Assembly: GCF_040712315.1 (NCBI RefSeq)
Contig: NC_134013.1
Span: 64,387,501 to 64,451,500, forward strand
DNA from: Castanea sativa
Taxonomy: Eukaryota; Streptophyta; Magnoliopsida; Fagales; Fagaceae
Direction of reading: 5' to 3'
DNA length: 64,000 nt
The notes beneath the pieces are model-generated. The model saw nothing but the letters and a program-made list of their open reading frames with translations, made no database searches and had not been told where the DNA came from. The position numbers and the translations under genes are program-made. Of the stretch, positions 10,511-20,963 are shown piece by piece; the stretch's first letter is position 1; every line of letters begins with the position of its first letter.

Positions 10511-12498
10511 ATGTCTGAAGTTAGGTCTAGCGATCTTGAGACGGGGTTATCGTCTAGTGGGGATCTTATGGAGGGGGATACTGCCGTGTCGTCCTTGAGA
10601 GAGATTAAGGCTTTCCACGCCTTCGTGGAGGCGTGTGGGCTAGATTCCGATGCCGTGGGTAGGTTTAGGGATAGGTTTCAGTTCCCGGAGCGAGTTCGGG
10701 TTCGTCGGCCTTCTGACGATGAGAGGGCTTGTCAGTTTTTCCCCGGTGAAGTGTGCTTCTATGAGGCCGCTTTCACTTGTGGATTAAGGCTCCCCGTTCA
10801 CCCGTTTGTGATGGTGCTTTTAGCTTACTTGGGTATTGCTCCTGGGCAGCTTATGCCCAATTCGTGGAGGATAGTAGTCAACTGTATGGAGATATGGTTG
10901 GTTGCTAATGGGGATATGATCAAGGTGAACGAGCTTGTGTACTTGTACCGTTTGAAAGAGTCGAAGGAGTATGGGTATTATGAGCTAGTACCTTGGGAGA
11001 GAAGAACCAGAATCGTCAAGGGCTTACCCTCGTCCTTCGTATACCGGAAGTCCGGTTATATTTGTGTCAGGGGACGACTTTGAGACCCCCTCTAACCAGG
11101 ATTGGGGAGATATCCCCCGATTGCTTCGTCGGTGGGGAACCCCGACTTTAGGTGCGTCAGTATCCTTTCCTTTCCCTTCTTTATTGAATCCGATGTTATC
11201 GTTGCTAATTTCTCCTCTTCTTCTTTTTTTGGCAGTCAAAAGGAGACCGAAACTAAAAAGTAGGTACAAGGAGCGTGTCGAGGCAGCCATTGTGTATGCT
11301 CAGTCCATCGAAAACTGGGACGACTTGGTAGATCCTCGGACGCTCACTTTTTACAATTTAGGCCTTGATCCATCTCCCTTCGTCCTCCGGAGCCTCGATA
11401 TTGAAGGAAAAAAGAGTAAGTGTTTGGGTTCGTCAGATCTACATTCGTATTTATTTGTTCTGTTCTTTAACAATACTTTCTTCTCTTGCAGAGATGGCGA
11501 CTAAATTTAATAAGGGTATGTACGAGAAAATGCGATCCAGGAAGGACGAACCTTTGTCCAACATAGGGAAGAAAGTGGTCCGGGTGAAAGGGAAAGTTAC
11601 CTCCGTCACCCCGATTACTTCTTCTACCCCCGTGATTTCGGGTGCCGACACTACGAGGACGGCCTCGCCGGCTACTTCAATAGAAGAGATCCCGACCCAC
11701 CGCGAAGAGGCCTCGTACGGCGGAGAGGGGGAAGGAGACTACAACTTCGGCGACCATTTGGGATGACGAGAACACGGCGATGGACCGGGCTCGTGGAGTC
11801 GTGACGGAGAAGACTGAAAGTGTTATCGGGCATGCCCGCGAGTGAATTGATGGGTCGTCATCTCCGGAAGCTCGTCCGGGTAACATACGTGTCTTTTACG
11901 TTGGTTTATTTTGAGCTAAATGTCGCTTGTGTATAAACTAACATGTATATTTTTAGGTGCTTTGGGGAAATTTGTTCACCTCTCTTCTGAGTATCTTGCT
12001 CAGGAGGTTAAGGTTGAGTCTTCGCTATCCCGGATCAAGGTCTTGGAGATGGAGAATTCAAAGATGAAGAGAGAACTAATTGCTTCGATGGAGAACGCCC
12101 AACAAGCCAGGGAGGAAGCTAGGAAGCTAAGTGACGAACTGAAGGTAGAGCAGCAGCTCGTGCTTGAAAAAGACGGGGAGCTGGCAGCTGCGAAGGAAAA
12201 AATCAAAGTCGTTGCTTCCAGAGCGATTGAAGGTTTCCAGCAGACGGAGGAGTACAACTCTGTACTATTCAGCTGGTATTTCAAAGGGTTCGAGCTTCTA
12301 CGGAGGTACTGCCTCAAGCATCCTTCTGGGATCGACCTGGAGACCTTGGATATGGAAGAGGTAGATAGGGAAATCTCAGCTGACGAGGCTGCTCAAGCCG
12401 CGGCTGCTGACGCTCCTGAAGGCCTTCCTGATGTCCCAGTCGCTGAAGCTTCTGCTCCCGAAGTCCCCGTTGAAGACGATATTGATCCGGACGCTTGA
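10511..12498 (+). pseudogene. antisense extra gene of the Tat element, Transposase_28-type, spliced
   Basis: The gene runs opposite to gag-pol. Four exons fit GT-AG rules and keep phase: 10511-11151, 11236-11415, 11492-11879 and 11957-12498. Exon 1 starts at ATG MSEVRSSDLETG and carries a stretch (FPGEVCFYEAAFTCGLRLP, then GIAPGQLMPNSWR) typical of Pfam Transposase_28, 'putative gypsy type transposon'. Exon 4 encodes a charged coiled coil (about 12000-12230) and an acidic Ala/Pro-rich tail ending VEDDIDPDA. The copy is broken by a 1-base shift near 11062, another near 11763, and an in-frame TGA at 11843-11845. Extra genes here, sometimes antisense, are known in Tat elements such as Grande; their function is unknown. 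The exon model is mine and untested. Confidence 0.75.
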
Positions 12499-12802
12499 AC
12501 CTGTTTTTGACTAGCAAAAAATTATCTTCTTTTTTTTTTTTTTTTTTTGTGCCCTATGTTGTAAGGCTTGCTTTCCAGAACATTTTAAAGGTTTCTATGT
12601 GTATTTTTAGCCCAGTGTTTATGGGTTTCTCTTTTGTTTTTCGTACAAACAATGGCCTCTGGTTTTTAGGCTTTTATAATATCATATCTACTTTCACATG
12701 TTCTGTTATATATAATTTTTTTGCATCCGTCAGTAATGTTCGCTCATTTGATGGGAACGTTATTACTTAAGCCTTCTCATGTTTTTTTTTTTTTGCTTTG
12801 GT
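12499..12802. other. 3' end of the antisense gene, AT-rich spacer
   Basis: T-rich DNA follows the antisense stop codon. A degenerate unit of the neighbouring 67-bp repeat is seen at about 12725-12780 (CCGTCAGTAATGTTCGC...TTATTACTTAAGC). No gene is present. Confidence 0.6.
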
Positions 12803-13260
12803 CTTCGTCAGTAGTGTACATCCGTCGATGCAAAATTTTATCACTTAGACAAAAGTTCTTTGCTTTTGTCTTCGTCAGTAATGTACATCCGTCAATGCGG
12901 AATCTTATTACTTAGGAAAATTTTGTATTGCCTTCGTCAGTAATGTACATCCGTCGATGCGGAATCTTATTACTTAGACAAAAGTTCTGTGCTTTTTTCT
13001 TCGTCAGTAATGTACATCCGTCAATGCGGAATCTTATTACTTGGACAAAAGTTCTGTGCTTTTGTCTTCGTCAGTAATGTATATCCGTCAATGCGGAATC
13101 TTATTACTTAGACAAAAGTTCTGTGCTTTTGTCTTCGTCAGTAATGTACATCCGTCAATGCGGAATCTTATTACTTGGACAAAAGTTCTTTGCTTTTGTC
13201 TTCGTCAGTAATGTACATCCGTCAATGCGGAATCTTATTACTTAGGAAAATTTTGTATTT
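12803..13260. repeat. 67-bp tandem array, 7 units
   Basis: Units start CTTCGTCAGTA(A/G)TGTA at 12803, 12870, 12932, 12999, 13066, 13133 and 13200. Spacing is 67 bp except one 62-bp unit. The second and last units end in a variant (GGAAAATTTTGTATT) in place of GACAAAAGTTCTNTGC. The array sits between the stop codons of the antisense gene and of pol, which converge here. Tandem repeats in this part of Tat/Ogre-type elements are known as seeds of satellite DNA. Confidence 0.92.
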
Positions 13261-13351
13261 CTAATTCTCCGATACTTGGTACCTGTATGAGCACATCGTT
13301 TGAACCATCATTTCATTAATTTTGAGGAATTGGTACATTCTTGATCTATAT

Positions 13352-15256
13352 CTATTGGTGGTACTTCTTCAAATGTTCTATGTTCCAGGGTCGTGGGAGT
13401 CTTTGTCCGTCTAGGGTCTCCAAATGATAGCTACCTTGTCGGGAGTAGTGCACGACCCTATAAGGCCCTTCCCACGTGGGACCGAGCTTCCCGTGGGCGG
13501 AGTTTTTAGTTGCAGTAGTCACTTTGCGTAGGACGAGATCGCCAATTTCTAGTCTTCTGAGCTTGACCCTTTTGTTATAATACTCATTCATCTTCTGTTG
13601 GTACTTCTTCGTTACGTCCGAGGCCTTATCCCTAACTTCGTCTAGGCAATCCAGATTGATTCGAAGTTGGTCGTCGTTGTCCTCCTCATGGAACACTTCT
13701 CGCCTGATGCTGGCCATCCCTACCTCGACGGGAATTACAGCTTCGGTGCCATAGGTAAGCCTGAAAGGTGTCTCTCCCGTTGGGGTTCTTGCCATCGTTC
13801 TGTAGGCCCACAAGACATTGGGCAATTCTTCCGGCCATGCGCCCTTGGCTTCGTCTAGCCGGGCTTTGAGGATCCTGAGCAAGGTTCGATTAGTTACTTC
13901 TGTTTGTCCGTTTGACTGCGGGTGTCCAGGTGACGAGAATTTGTTCTTGATGCCTAGCCCCGAGCAGAAGTCCCTAAATCCCTGGCTGTCGAACTGTCGG
14001 CCATTATCCGAAATAACTGTTCTTGGAATCCCGAACCTGCAGACTATATTTCTCCACACGAAGTTACGGATTCTTGCCTCTGTGATCGTTGATATTGCCT
14101 TGGCTTCGACCCATTTAGTGAAGTAATCAATAGCGACGAGCAAGAACCTTACCTGTCCTTTTCCCTGGGGTAATGGGCCGACGATATCAATCCCCCATTG
14201 TGCGAATGGCCACGGGGAGGTAATCGTCGTCATCTTTTCTGCTGGTAGCCTCTGGACATTCCCGAACCTCTGGCACTTATCGCACCTCTTGACGAGCTCC
14301 GTGGCGTCTTCTTGCATGGTTGGCCAAAAATATCCTGTTCTAACAACTTTGCTTACCAGGGATCTAGGCCCGGCATGGTCTCCGCAAATCCCTTCGTGGA
14401 TTTCGCGGAGGACGTACTTGGCTTCTTCCTCGTCGAGACACTTCAGGTAAGGCAAGGAAAACCCTCTTTTGTATAAGGTATCATTCAAAATTGTAAACCT
14501 GGCCGCTCTTGCTTTAACCTTCCTGGCTTCCGCTGAGTCACGAGGGAGATGCCCGTCTTGGAGATACGAGACGATCGGTTCCATCCATCCACCTATGTTC
14601 TGGATGGAGAATACTGGGACTTCTTCGATGCTAGGGTGTTTCTGAATCTCCATGAGAATTTCCTTGTTCGTTGGTTCTTCTATAGACGAGGCCATCTTGG
14701 CGACCTCGTCTGCCTCTGCATTCTGGCTTCTCGGGATCCTGGCGAAATTCAACTTGTCGAACCCACGAGCTAGATGTCTGACCAACTTGAGGTACTTCTG
14801 CATCCTTTCTTCCTTCGCCTCATACTCTTCCTTGATCTGCCCTATCACTAGTTTCGAGTCACTCTGAATGAGCAAGTTCTTAATCCCGAGAGCATTGCCA
14901 AGTTTTAGTCCCGTCAGTATGCCTTCGTATTCAGCCTCGTTGTTGGTTGCCGGGAATTTTAGTTGGACTCCATATTGGAGTTTTTCTCCATTGGGGGTGT
15001 TTATAATGATCCCTACTCCTCCCCTCTTCTGGGCTGACGATCCGTCAGTCTGAATCGTCCATTGTTCCGCCTCGTCCATGCCGTCACCATCGTCTAGGAG
15101 GGTGAATTCTGCTATGAAGTCCGCTAGAGCTTGCGCCTTGATGGCCGTTCTGGGATGGTATTCGATGTCGAACTGGCTGAGCTCGATTGCCCACTGGACC
15201 ATTCTCCCAGCTGCTTCAGGCTTGCTCATGGATTTCCTGATGGGTTGATCCGTCAT
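13352..15256 (-). CDS. pol C-terminal part: RNase H, second RNase H, integrase
   Basis: A 634-residue intact frame. Residues 1-45 are the end of the ancestral Ty3-type RNase H. Residues 66-190 form a second, plant/archaeal-type RNase H with acidic residues D71 (TDGSS), E109 (NNEAEYEG), D133 (SDSKLV) and D183. Integrase follows: zinc finger H287, H294, C325, C328, then catalytic D357, D417 and E453 (spacing 59 and 35). The C-terminal region ends at EHLKKYHQ without a chromodomain. This ATG is internal to the polyprotein. The same frame continues upstream to about 15390, where it meets a frameshift against the reverse transcriptase. Two RNase H domains in one pol identify the Tat lineage. The catalytic residues are intact even though the upstream reading frame is not. 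Confidence 0.93.
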   Translation of the reverse strand: MTDQPIRKSMSKPEAAGRMVQWAIELSQFDIEYHPRTAIKAQALADFIAEFTLLDDGDGMDEAEQWTIQTDGSSAQKRGGVGIIINTPNGEKLQYGVQLKFPATNNEAEYEGILTGLKLGNALGIKNLLIQSDSKLVIGQIKEEYEAKEERMQKYLKLVRHLARGFDKLNFARIPRSQNAEADEVAKMASSIEEPTNKEILMEIQKHPSIEEVPVFSIQNIGGWMEPIVSYLQDGHLPRDSAEARKVKARAARFTILNDTLYKRGFSLPYLKCLDEEEAKYVLREIHEGICGDHAGPRSLVSKVVRTGYFWPTMQEDATELVKRCDKCQRFGNVQRLPAEKMTTITSPWPFAQWGIDIVGPLPQGKGQVRFLLVAIDYFTKWVEAKAISTITEARIRNFVWRNIVCRFGIPRTVISDNGRQFDSQGFRDFCSGLGIKNKFSSPGHPQSNGQTEVTNRTLLRILKARLDEAKGAWPEELPNVLWAYRTMARTPTGETPFRLTYGTEAVIPVEVGMASIRREVFHEEDNDDQLRINLDCLDEVRDKASDVTKKYQQKMNEYYNKRVKLRRLEIGDLVLRKVTTATKNSAHGKLGPTWEGPYRVVHYSRQGSYHLETLDGQRLPRPWNIEHLKKYHQ

Positions 15257-15309
15257 TACAAGGATAGGGTGTGCTTCGAAGTATGGTCGTAGCTTTCGTG
15301 AAGCTACTA

Positions 15310-16330
15310 TTAGGGCGAAGACAATCTTCTCAATCCTGGGGTATTTGGCCTCTGCTCCTTGGAAGGCTTGACTGACATAATAAGCGGAAGCTTCTTGTTT
15401 TCTTCTCGGATTAATTTGACCTTGACAGCTGTGGATGAGGCTGCCAGGTATAAATAAAGGCTCTCTCCTGTTTTTGAGGGACTCAAAATGGGAGGGCTGC
15501 CTAGGTAGCGCTTGAGTTCTTGAAAAGCTGCCTCACACTCGTCAGTCCAAGCGAACGCTTGTTTCAACGTTTTGAAAAATGGGAGACATTTGTCCGTCGC
15601 TTTAGAGACGAACCTATTCAGGGCAGCTATCCTTCCTGTGAGCTTTTGGACTTCTTTGGAGGTTTTGGGGGATGCCATGTCGAGTATCGCTTGCACTTTC
15701 TCCGGATTTGCTTCTATTCCCCTTTGGGATACCATGAACCCTAAGAATTTTCCCGAAGCTACCCCAAAAACACACTTACTAGGGTTAAGCTTCATCTGGT
15801 ATTTTCGGAGGGTATTAAATGTCTCTCCCAGGTCGTCCAGGTGAGTCCACTCTTCTTTGCTCTTGACGAGCATATCGTCCACATACACTTCCATATTTCT
15901 TCCAATTTGCTCGCTGAACATCTTGTTCACCAATCTTTGGTACGTTGCCCCTGCGTTCTTCGATCCGAAGGGCATTACCTTATAGCGATAGAGTCCTTGG
16001 CTTGTGATGAAGGCGGTTTTTTCCCCTGATCTTCCTCGGCCATTTTTATCTGGTTGTAACCCTGAAAATGCATCCATGAATGTTAGTAATTTATGTCCGG
16101 TAGTAGAGTCCACCAAGCCGATCTATCCTCGGCGGGGGAAAACTATCTTTTCGGGCGAGGCTTTGTTTAGGTCCGTGAAGTCTACGCACATTCTCCATTT
16201 TCCATTTGCTTTCTTCACTAACACGACGTTGGCCGGCCATTCGGGATAATAAACTTCTCGGATGAAGTCGCACCGCAACAACTTTGTTAACTTCTTCCAT
16301 GATTGCTTGGTTTCGTTCGGGGGCAAAGAC
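15310..16330 (-). pseudogene. reverse transcriptase and start of RNase H, frameshifted
   Basis: Reverse transcriptase of the Tat element. The active-site motif YVDDMLVK is at about 15863-15886 and the first catalytic Asp lies in FMDAFSG. The conserved core is in one frame (15310-16116). An in-frame TAG at about 16123 and small paired frameshifts near 16060-16150 interrupt the fingers region, whose conserved PRID-type stretch appears in another frame. A further shift near 15390 separates it from the RNase H/integrase frame. Several lesions fall in or next to short homopolymers, so sequencing or assembly error is possible. Confidence 0.85.
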
Positions 16331-17184
16331 TCGTCGTTTCTGCTGGACGGGTTTCTTCTCGGGATCTGTCTTCAACTCGTGCTGGATTATCTGGCACGGT
16401 ATGCCCGGCATATCTTCGTGACTCCATGCAAATACGTCCAAATTTTCTTTAAGGAAACAAACGAGTTCATTCCTCATCTCGGGAGTTATGGTTGTACCTA
16501 TCCTCGTCACCTTTGAGCTTTCCCCCTCAACGAGTTCTACCGTTTCCAGGGCTTCTATTTTGTCTTCTTTTTCTCTCTCGATCGTCCATGTGTGGTTTTC
16601 TCCTGCAGCTAATACAGCCTGGTAGCATTCTCTGGCCAAGACTTGGTCTCCTTTTACCTCACCGACTCCGTCTTCAGTTGGGAATTTTATCTTTAGGCAG
16701 TAGGTGGACGTTGCTGCCTTCCACCGGTTGAGCGTGGGCCTACCAATGATCACATTGTACGAAGAAGGGAGCGGTCCACGAGCCGTGAAGTCCGGATGGC
16801 GGGTCAGTTTGCCGGGTAGGCGCCTATCGTTACTTTTAGTGTCACGATGCCACTTGGGGTATACCCCGTCACCGCTAAAGGCGACGAGGGGGACTCAAAC
16901 GGACGCAATCTACCGGGACCTAGCTTCAATTCTTTGGAAGGCCGACATGTACATAATGTCCGCGAGCTACCGTTGTCGACGAGGATCCTTTTAGTATTGA
17001 ATCCTTCAATTGTGAGTGCTATCACCGGAGGGTCGTTATGGGCCGGTGACCCCCTTGCGTCCTCTTCACCTTTGAAGAATATATCTTGGTTTGTCCGTCT
17101 TTGTTTCAATGGGGGTTCCGTATGGACACTTTGTTTACTTGTCTCTCGGTATGCTTTCTTGAGGGACTTGCACGATCCCCCCAC
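16331..17184 (-). pseudogene. aspartic protease and protease-RT linker, frameshifted
   Basis: The protease region includes ILVDNGSS (catalytic Asp motif, about 16980-17005) in the frame 16804-17184. The downstream part continues in a second frame from [11 protein letters not shown], the usual end of Tat proteases, through the acidic linker to the start of reverse transcriptase ([24 protein letters not shown]). The two frames join by a shift near 16755-16810. Confidence 0.8.
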
Positions 17185-18513
17185 AAAAGGTCCTCACATA
17201 TCGTGCTTATCTCTCCGATCACTTCTTGTGGTTGAGATTGGCGACCTTCATTTTTGGACGAGGGCTCTCGTTGGCTCGTGTTGCCCTCTCTGAACCTGTT
17301 GGAGTCCCCCTTCCTTACGTACTTCTGAAGTTTTCCTTTATGTATCAATTCTTCTATCTGTCCTTTCAGGTCTCGGCAATCTTCTGTGTAATGGCCGTGG
17401 TCCTTGTGGAATCTGCAGTATTTGCTTTTGTCTCGCACACTTGGTGACGAGTGCAGGGGCTTCGGCCACTTTAGGTGGTGTTGATCCACGGATGCATTGC
17501 CAAAATTTTGTCAACGAGGCATAATTAAAGGAGTGAATTTTACCGATCGTGGAGCTTTCTCGTCTTTTCGTCACATCGATGTCACCTCCTGGCGACTTGG
17601 ACGTTCCCTCTTTGCCCCCTGCGTTCGTCTTCCTTCCTTCCTTCCGTCCTTAGCTTTCCCTCGTCTACGATGGCGACGAGTGCGTCCTCGGCATTCATGT
17701 ACTTTTGAGCTTTCAACAACATCTACGCAGCTTCGTCAGGGTGGATTCTTTGCTAACGAGACGACGAATTCTCTGGACTTAAGCCACACGCCTTAAATGT
17801 CGTCAAGCTGGACTTTATCGTGCATCATCCACCTCTAGAGTCTCCCGAGTGAAGCGTTTCACATACGATCGCAAGGTCTCCCTTTCTCCTTGCTTAATAG
17901 TGAGTAAGTGATCCGTAGTCTTTTGGGACGTTGCCCCCCGACGAAATGGCGCGGAAAGCACTACTCGGTACCAAGCCAAAATTGTCGATGGATGAAGTGG
18001 GCAATCTCGTGAACCATTCTCGTCCGGCTCCTTCGACGTAGTGGGGAATGAACGACACATGATCTCGTCGGGGGGCTGTTGAAGGCCTAAGGTCGTCTTG
18101 AAGGTGTTAAGGTGATCTTGGGGGTCTTTGAGCCCGTCGAAAGGCTCAAGCCGAGGTAGTCGAAATTTCGCCGGTACCGGTCGTTCTAGAAGCGCCATGG
18201 TAAAGGGGGAGTCCGTCGCTCGACCATTTTATCCGGGCTTCGATCCGTCTTCTCTTTGATCGCGTTTCTTAATTCATCCATCTCCTTCCTCATTTCTGGA
18301 GGATGTCGAATGTCGCTCTTCTGGGGTCACCGTTCTCCGTCGGTCACTTCTCCCATGGCTATCCCCTTCGTCCTCTTGAACAGCTCTTGACCGGTTCTCT
18401 TCTTGTTGTAACCTCTGTCTCATTTCTTGATTCTGTCTTGTAAGTTCTTCGACGGTGGCTGCAAGATTTCGGACTTGCTGCGCCAAGGCCGCTGAGTCCT
18501 GGTTGGATTCCAT
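17106..18513 (-). pseudogene. gag (capsid and zinc knuckle), frameshifted
   Basis: The likely start is the ATG at 18513 (MESNQDSAALAQQ), followed by a Gln/Glu-rich coiled-coil N-terminus to about 18274. The capsid-type region (FRLPRLEPFDGLKDPQDHL, then YVKRFTRETL) is in the frame 17815-18198. The nucleocapsid with zinc-knuckle-like CX2HX4HX4C (CRFHKDHGHYTEDC) is in the frame 17106-17489. At least three frame changes separate these pieces, so no gag protein can be made from this copy. Confidence 0.82.
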
Positions 18514-18559
18514 CTGGAGCTGGTAGGAATTGTGTTCTTGTTGTATGAGAAAGTCGATT

Positions 18560-18576
18560 CCCACAGACGGCGCCAA
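18560..18576 (-). other. primer binding site
   Basis: Two bases inside the 5' LTR, the minus strand reads TTGGCGCCGTCTGTGGG. The TGGCGCCGT core matches the 3' end of plant tRNA-Asp as I recall it; the later bases match less well. This form is common in Tat elements. Confidence 0.7.
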
Positions 18577-18578
18577 AC

Positions 18579-19037
18579 TGATGAAGTTTTATCTCGTTGA
18601 TTTGCTGGGATTCGTCCAGATGGCTCCTGGAGGCACTCTGACGAACCTGCGGGAGCAGGGATTTAATCAAGTGGTCACCGGTGTGGTGCCTGCCACAACA
18701 CCTCCGATGATAAAGTCAGTACGGAAAAAAGACAGTTGTTGAGATATCAGGAATAAAAATAGTTAAAATTGTGATGTAGTTCTTTTTTTGTGTGTACCTT
18801 GTTTTGGTGTTGAAAGGGTTTTATATACCCTTGGGGATTGTATCCGTTGGGGCATTAATGCCTCTTCTGATAACGTCTTCAGGGGAGTAATGGGAGTTAA
18901 TGCCTTCCCGTTAGTTCGTCCAGCTGGTCTTGTAACGGTTGAGGCTTTATTGGCAGCATTCAATGGCCTTAACTCTTCCTCTGATGATGACGATAACGGG
19001 TTAGGTTCGTCTATGTTTCACCTCGTCAGTCCCATCA
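18579..19037 (-). repeat. 5' LTR of the Tat element
   Basis: 459 bp, TG...CA, differing from the left LTR only at 18607 and 18643 by eye. The minus-strand TATA box GGGTATATAAAACC lies at 18819-18827 and would drive the gag-pol transcript. Confidence 0.95.
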
Positions 19038-19720
19038 GCTGTCACGGATTATCACCCCGAGACCAGCTTTGCCAACATCATCGAAGATTGCTGCATCAAA
19101 GTTAGCTTTATACCAATCCGGAGGAGGAGTCGTCCATCTTGCACGCTGTCTTGCTGTTGGTGCTGCCATAGTTTGCCTTGGTTGCGCAGCCCGGTAATCC
19201 AATAATGCCTCATACGCTCGCTGCACTATCAGATTAAGGGGAAAGTCAGGAGGAGCTGATCTGACTTTGTTTCTTCGGCACCAAATTGTTCAAATCTGCA
19301 TAGCAAACATCTCAGCACTACACCCTGACTGAAAAATATGGATGATCAGATGGGAGAAATCATGGAAGACATTTTGTTCTCTAAAACTCCATTGGGGATC
19401 TTCGTTCCACACTTGTGCAAGGGCCGGGCAAGACCATAAAGCATGGATAACATCCTCATCGTGTTGGGCACAGAGAGAGCACTTTGAATCTTCCACCACG
19501 CAGCGGCGCTTCAGATTATTTAAAGTTGGAATAGCATTTTTGCAAGCCCTCCAGAGAAAATTTCTGATCTTACACGGCACTGATAACTTCCATACTTTCT
19601 TCCAAAGTGTTTTCATCAGCTCGGCTTGGGAAGAGGACTTTGAATTCACCATATTAGCTTCTGTTTTGAGAAAATAATAACCTGACTTGGTACGAATAAC
19701 ATGTTTGATTATAATACCTC
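19038..19720 (-). pseudogene. LINE ORF2 tail: zinc-binding RT-associated domain and start of RNase H
   Basis: The upstream half of the LINE interrupted by the gypsy element. The frame begins within or upstream of 19700 (a TAA lies just upstream, so it is 5' truncated). It contains KSGYYFLKTEA, then the zf-RVT-type domain WKLSVPCKIRNFLWRACKN with Cys/His pairs CSLCAQHDEDVIHALWSCP. A single in-frame TGA at 19290-19292 interrupts the following linker. Past it come the RNase H start motifs (ANFDAAIF, then GLGVIIRD), cut at the insertion site. It continues at 9381 on the other side of the gypsy element. Confidence 0.87.
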
Positions 19721-20963
19721 TGCTTTAACAAAAAATAAATAAATTATTCCACTTTATTATAACTTTATCAATTTTTAGTTTTTATTTCATGTTATCTGTG
19801 GGTTAACCAAACATTATTTTGAGATTAAAATAAGTAGGAGTAATCAAATTTGTTGATCCAGTAACATTAAAAATTCTAGTATAAACGGGCCACTAATTAA
19901 AATGCTCCTCTTATAGAAGCGCTCATAAATTGATTCTAAACTTGGTTTGTTACCATTCCCTTGCTAAAGTTTGCTAGAAATGTTGTTGAGGTAATTTAGT
20001 TAAAAGAATCTTCAACTCTCCAGCCATGAGAGTTTGTATATCATGTATCTGAAACATGTAACCATCCTCATACATGGGATGTGTGTAAAAAGTTGATTAC
20101 ATGTATTGAATAGCCACCTATATAAAGTGATGATTATAACTTATATGTATCGGATATATGGCATGACATTTCTTTTCAATCATAAAAACTTCATGGTATG
20201 TACTTTGATGCTCACATTATTTCTTGATATAGAAAATATCACTATTTATTCCGTAAAAAAATAAAAAATTGTGTTTGTTAGATGTTTCTTGAGTTGTTTT
20301 ACAAACACAACAAATTGTACAATATTTTTACAATAACTTACCACAACTGAAAAAATATTTTGAAAATATTGTAATATTTTGTTATATTCACTTTCTCTTG
20401 CCTAGGCTATGGCATGCTAGTGGGCACTGTCGAGGTCATGAAATGCATGTGTGCACGCGGCTAAAGCCAAATAACTTTTTTTGGGCACACTCCCAAGACA
20501 ATGGCACGCCTTTGGGCATGCTGCCAGGATCAAATAACACTTTTTTGGACACTTTTATTTTTGTCAAACTATATAATAACTGCATAATTGGGCGGACCCG
20601 ATAGGAGGGCAAGTCAAGCCCAGCGACAGAAATCCTTTCCTTAGGCCCAAAGTATTTTCACGGCAAGTTCAAATTAATATGGAGCAAATCAGTTGGGCTA
20701 GCGAGTCTGAAACCAATTTGGTGTCCACAGTTGTGAAATGAATTGGAACTAGGATAGCGAGAACAACTTTAATAGGAAAAAAAAAAAAAAAAAAAAGAAG
20801 AAGAAGAAGAAGAAAGTTTTGACCCAATGGACCTGCTGCCTAGGACAGCAAAAAATGAAAACAATCAGTTTAAAAATGAAACACAAAAACAAAATACCCC
20901 AAGTTCTAGCTTTTTGGGCCATCTGTTTCCTCGTGATCCATTGGTTTACATGTACAAATTTTA
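19721..20963. other. intergenic DNA, no supported gene
   Basis: The stretch has a possible relic of a foldback element at about 20285-20400 (ACAATATTTTTACAATAA facing AAATATTGTAAT) and an A/AAG-rich tract at 20779-20812. No domain-bearing frame is seen. Confidence 0.45.

Larger units (their letters stand above)
9377..19042 (-). mobile_element. Ty3/gypsy LTR retrotransposon, Tat type, near-complete
   Basis: The element proper is 9382-19037 (9,656 bp). Both LTRs are 459 bp and begin TG and end CA. A perfect 5-bp target duplication GCTGT lies at 9377-9381 and 19038-19042. Gag-pol reads on the minus strand, so the 5' LTR is the right-hand one. Domain order is gag, zinc knuckle, protease, reverse transcriptase, RNase H, a second RNase H, integrase. 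The second RNase H, the lack of a chromodomain, and an extra antisense gene between pol and the 3' LTR are hallmarks of the Tat lineage. The LTRs differ at only 2 of 459 sites (9410/18607 and 9446/18643), so insertion was recent. Gag and parts of pol carry several small indels, so this copy cannot make a full polyprotein. Confidence 0.95.

Noticed and set aside
12803..13260. Regular array considered as CRISPR-like
   Set aside because: Units are contiguous without unique spacers, lie inside a plant retrotransposon, and no cas genes exist.
13667..15053. Several plus-strand frames opposite pol
   Set aside because: They are mirror frames of the intact minus-strand RNase H/integrase region.
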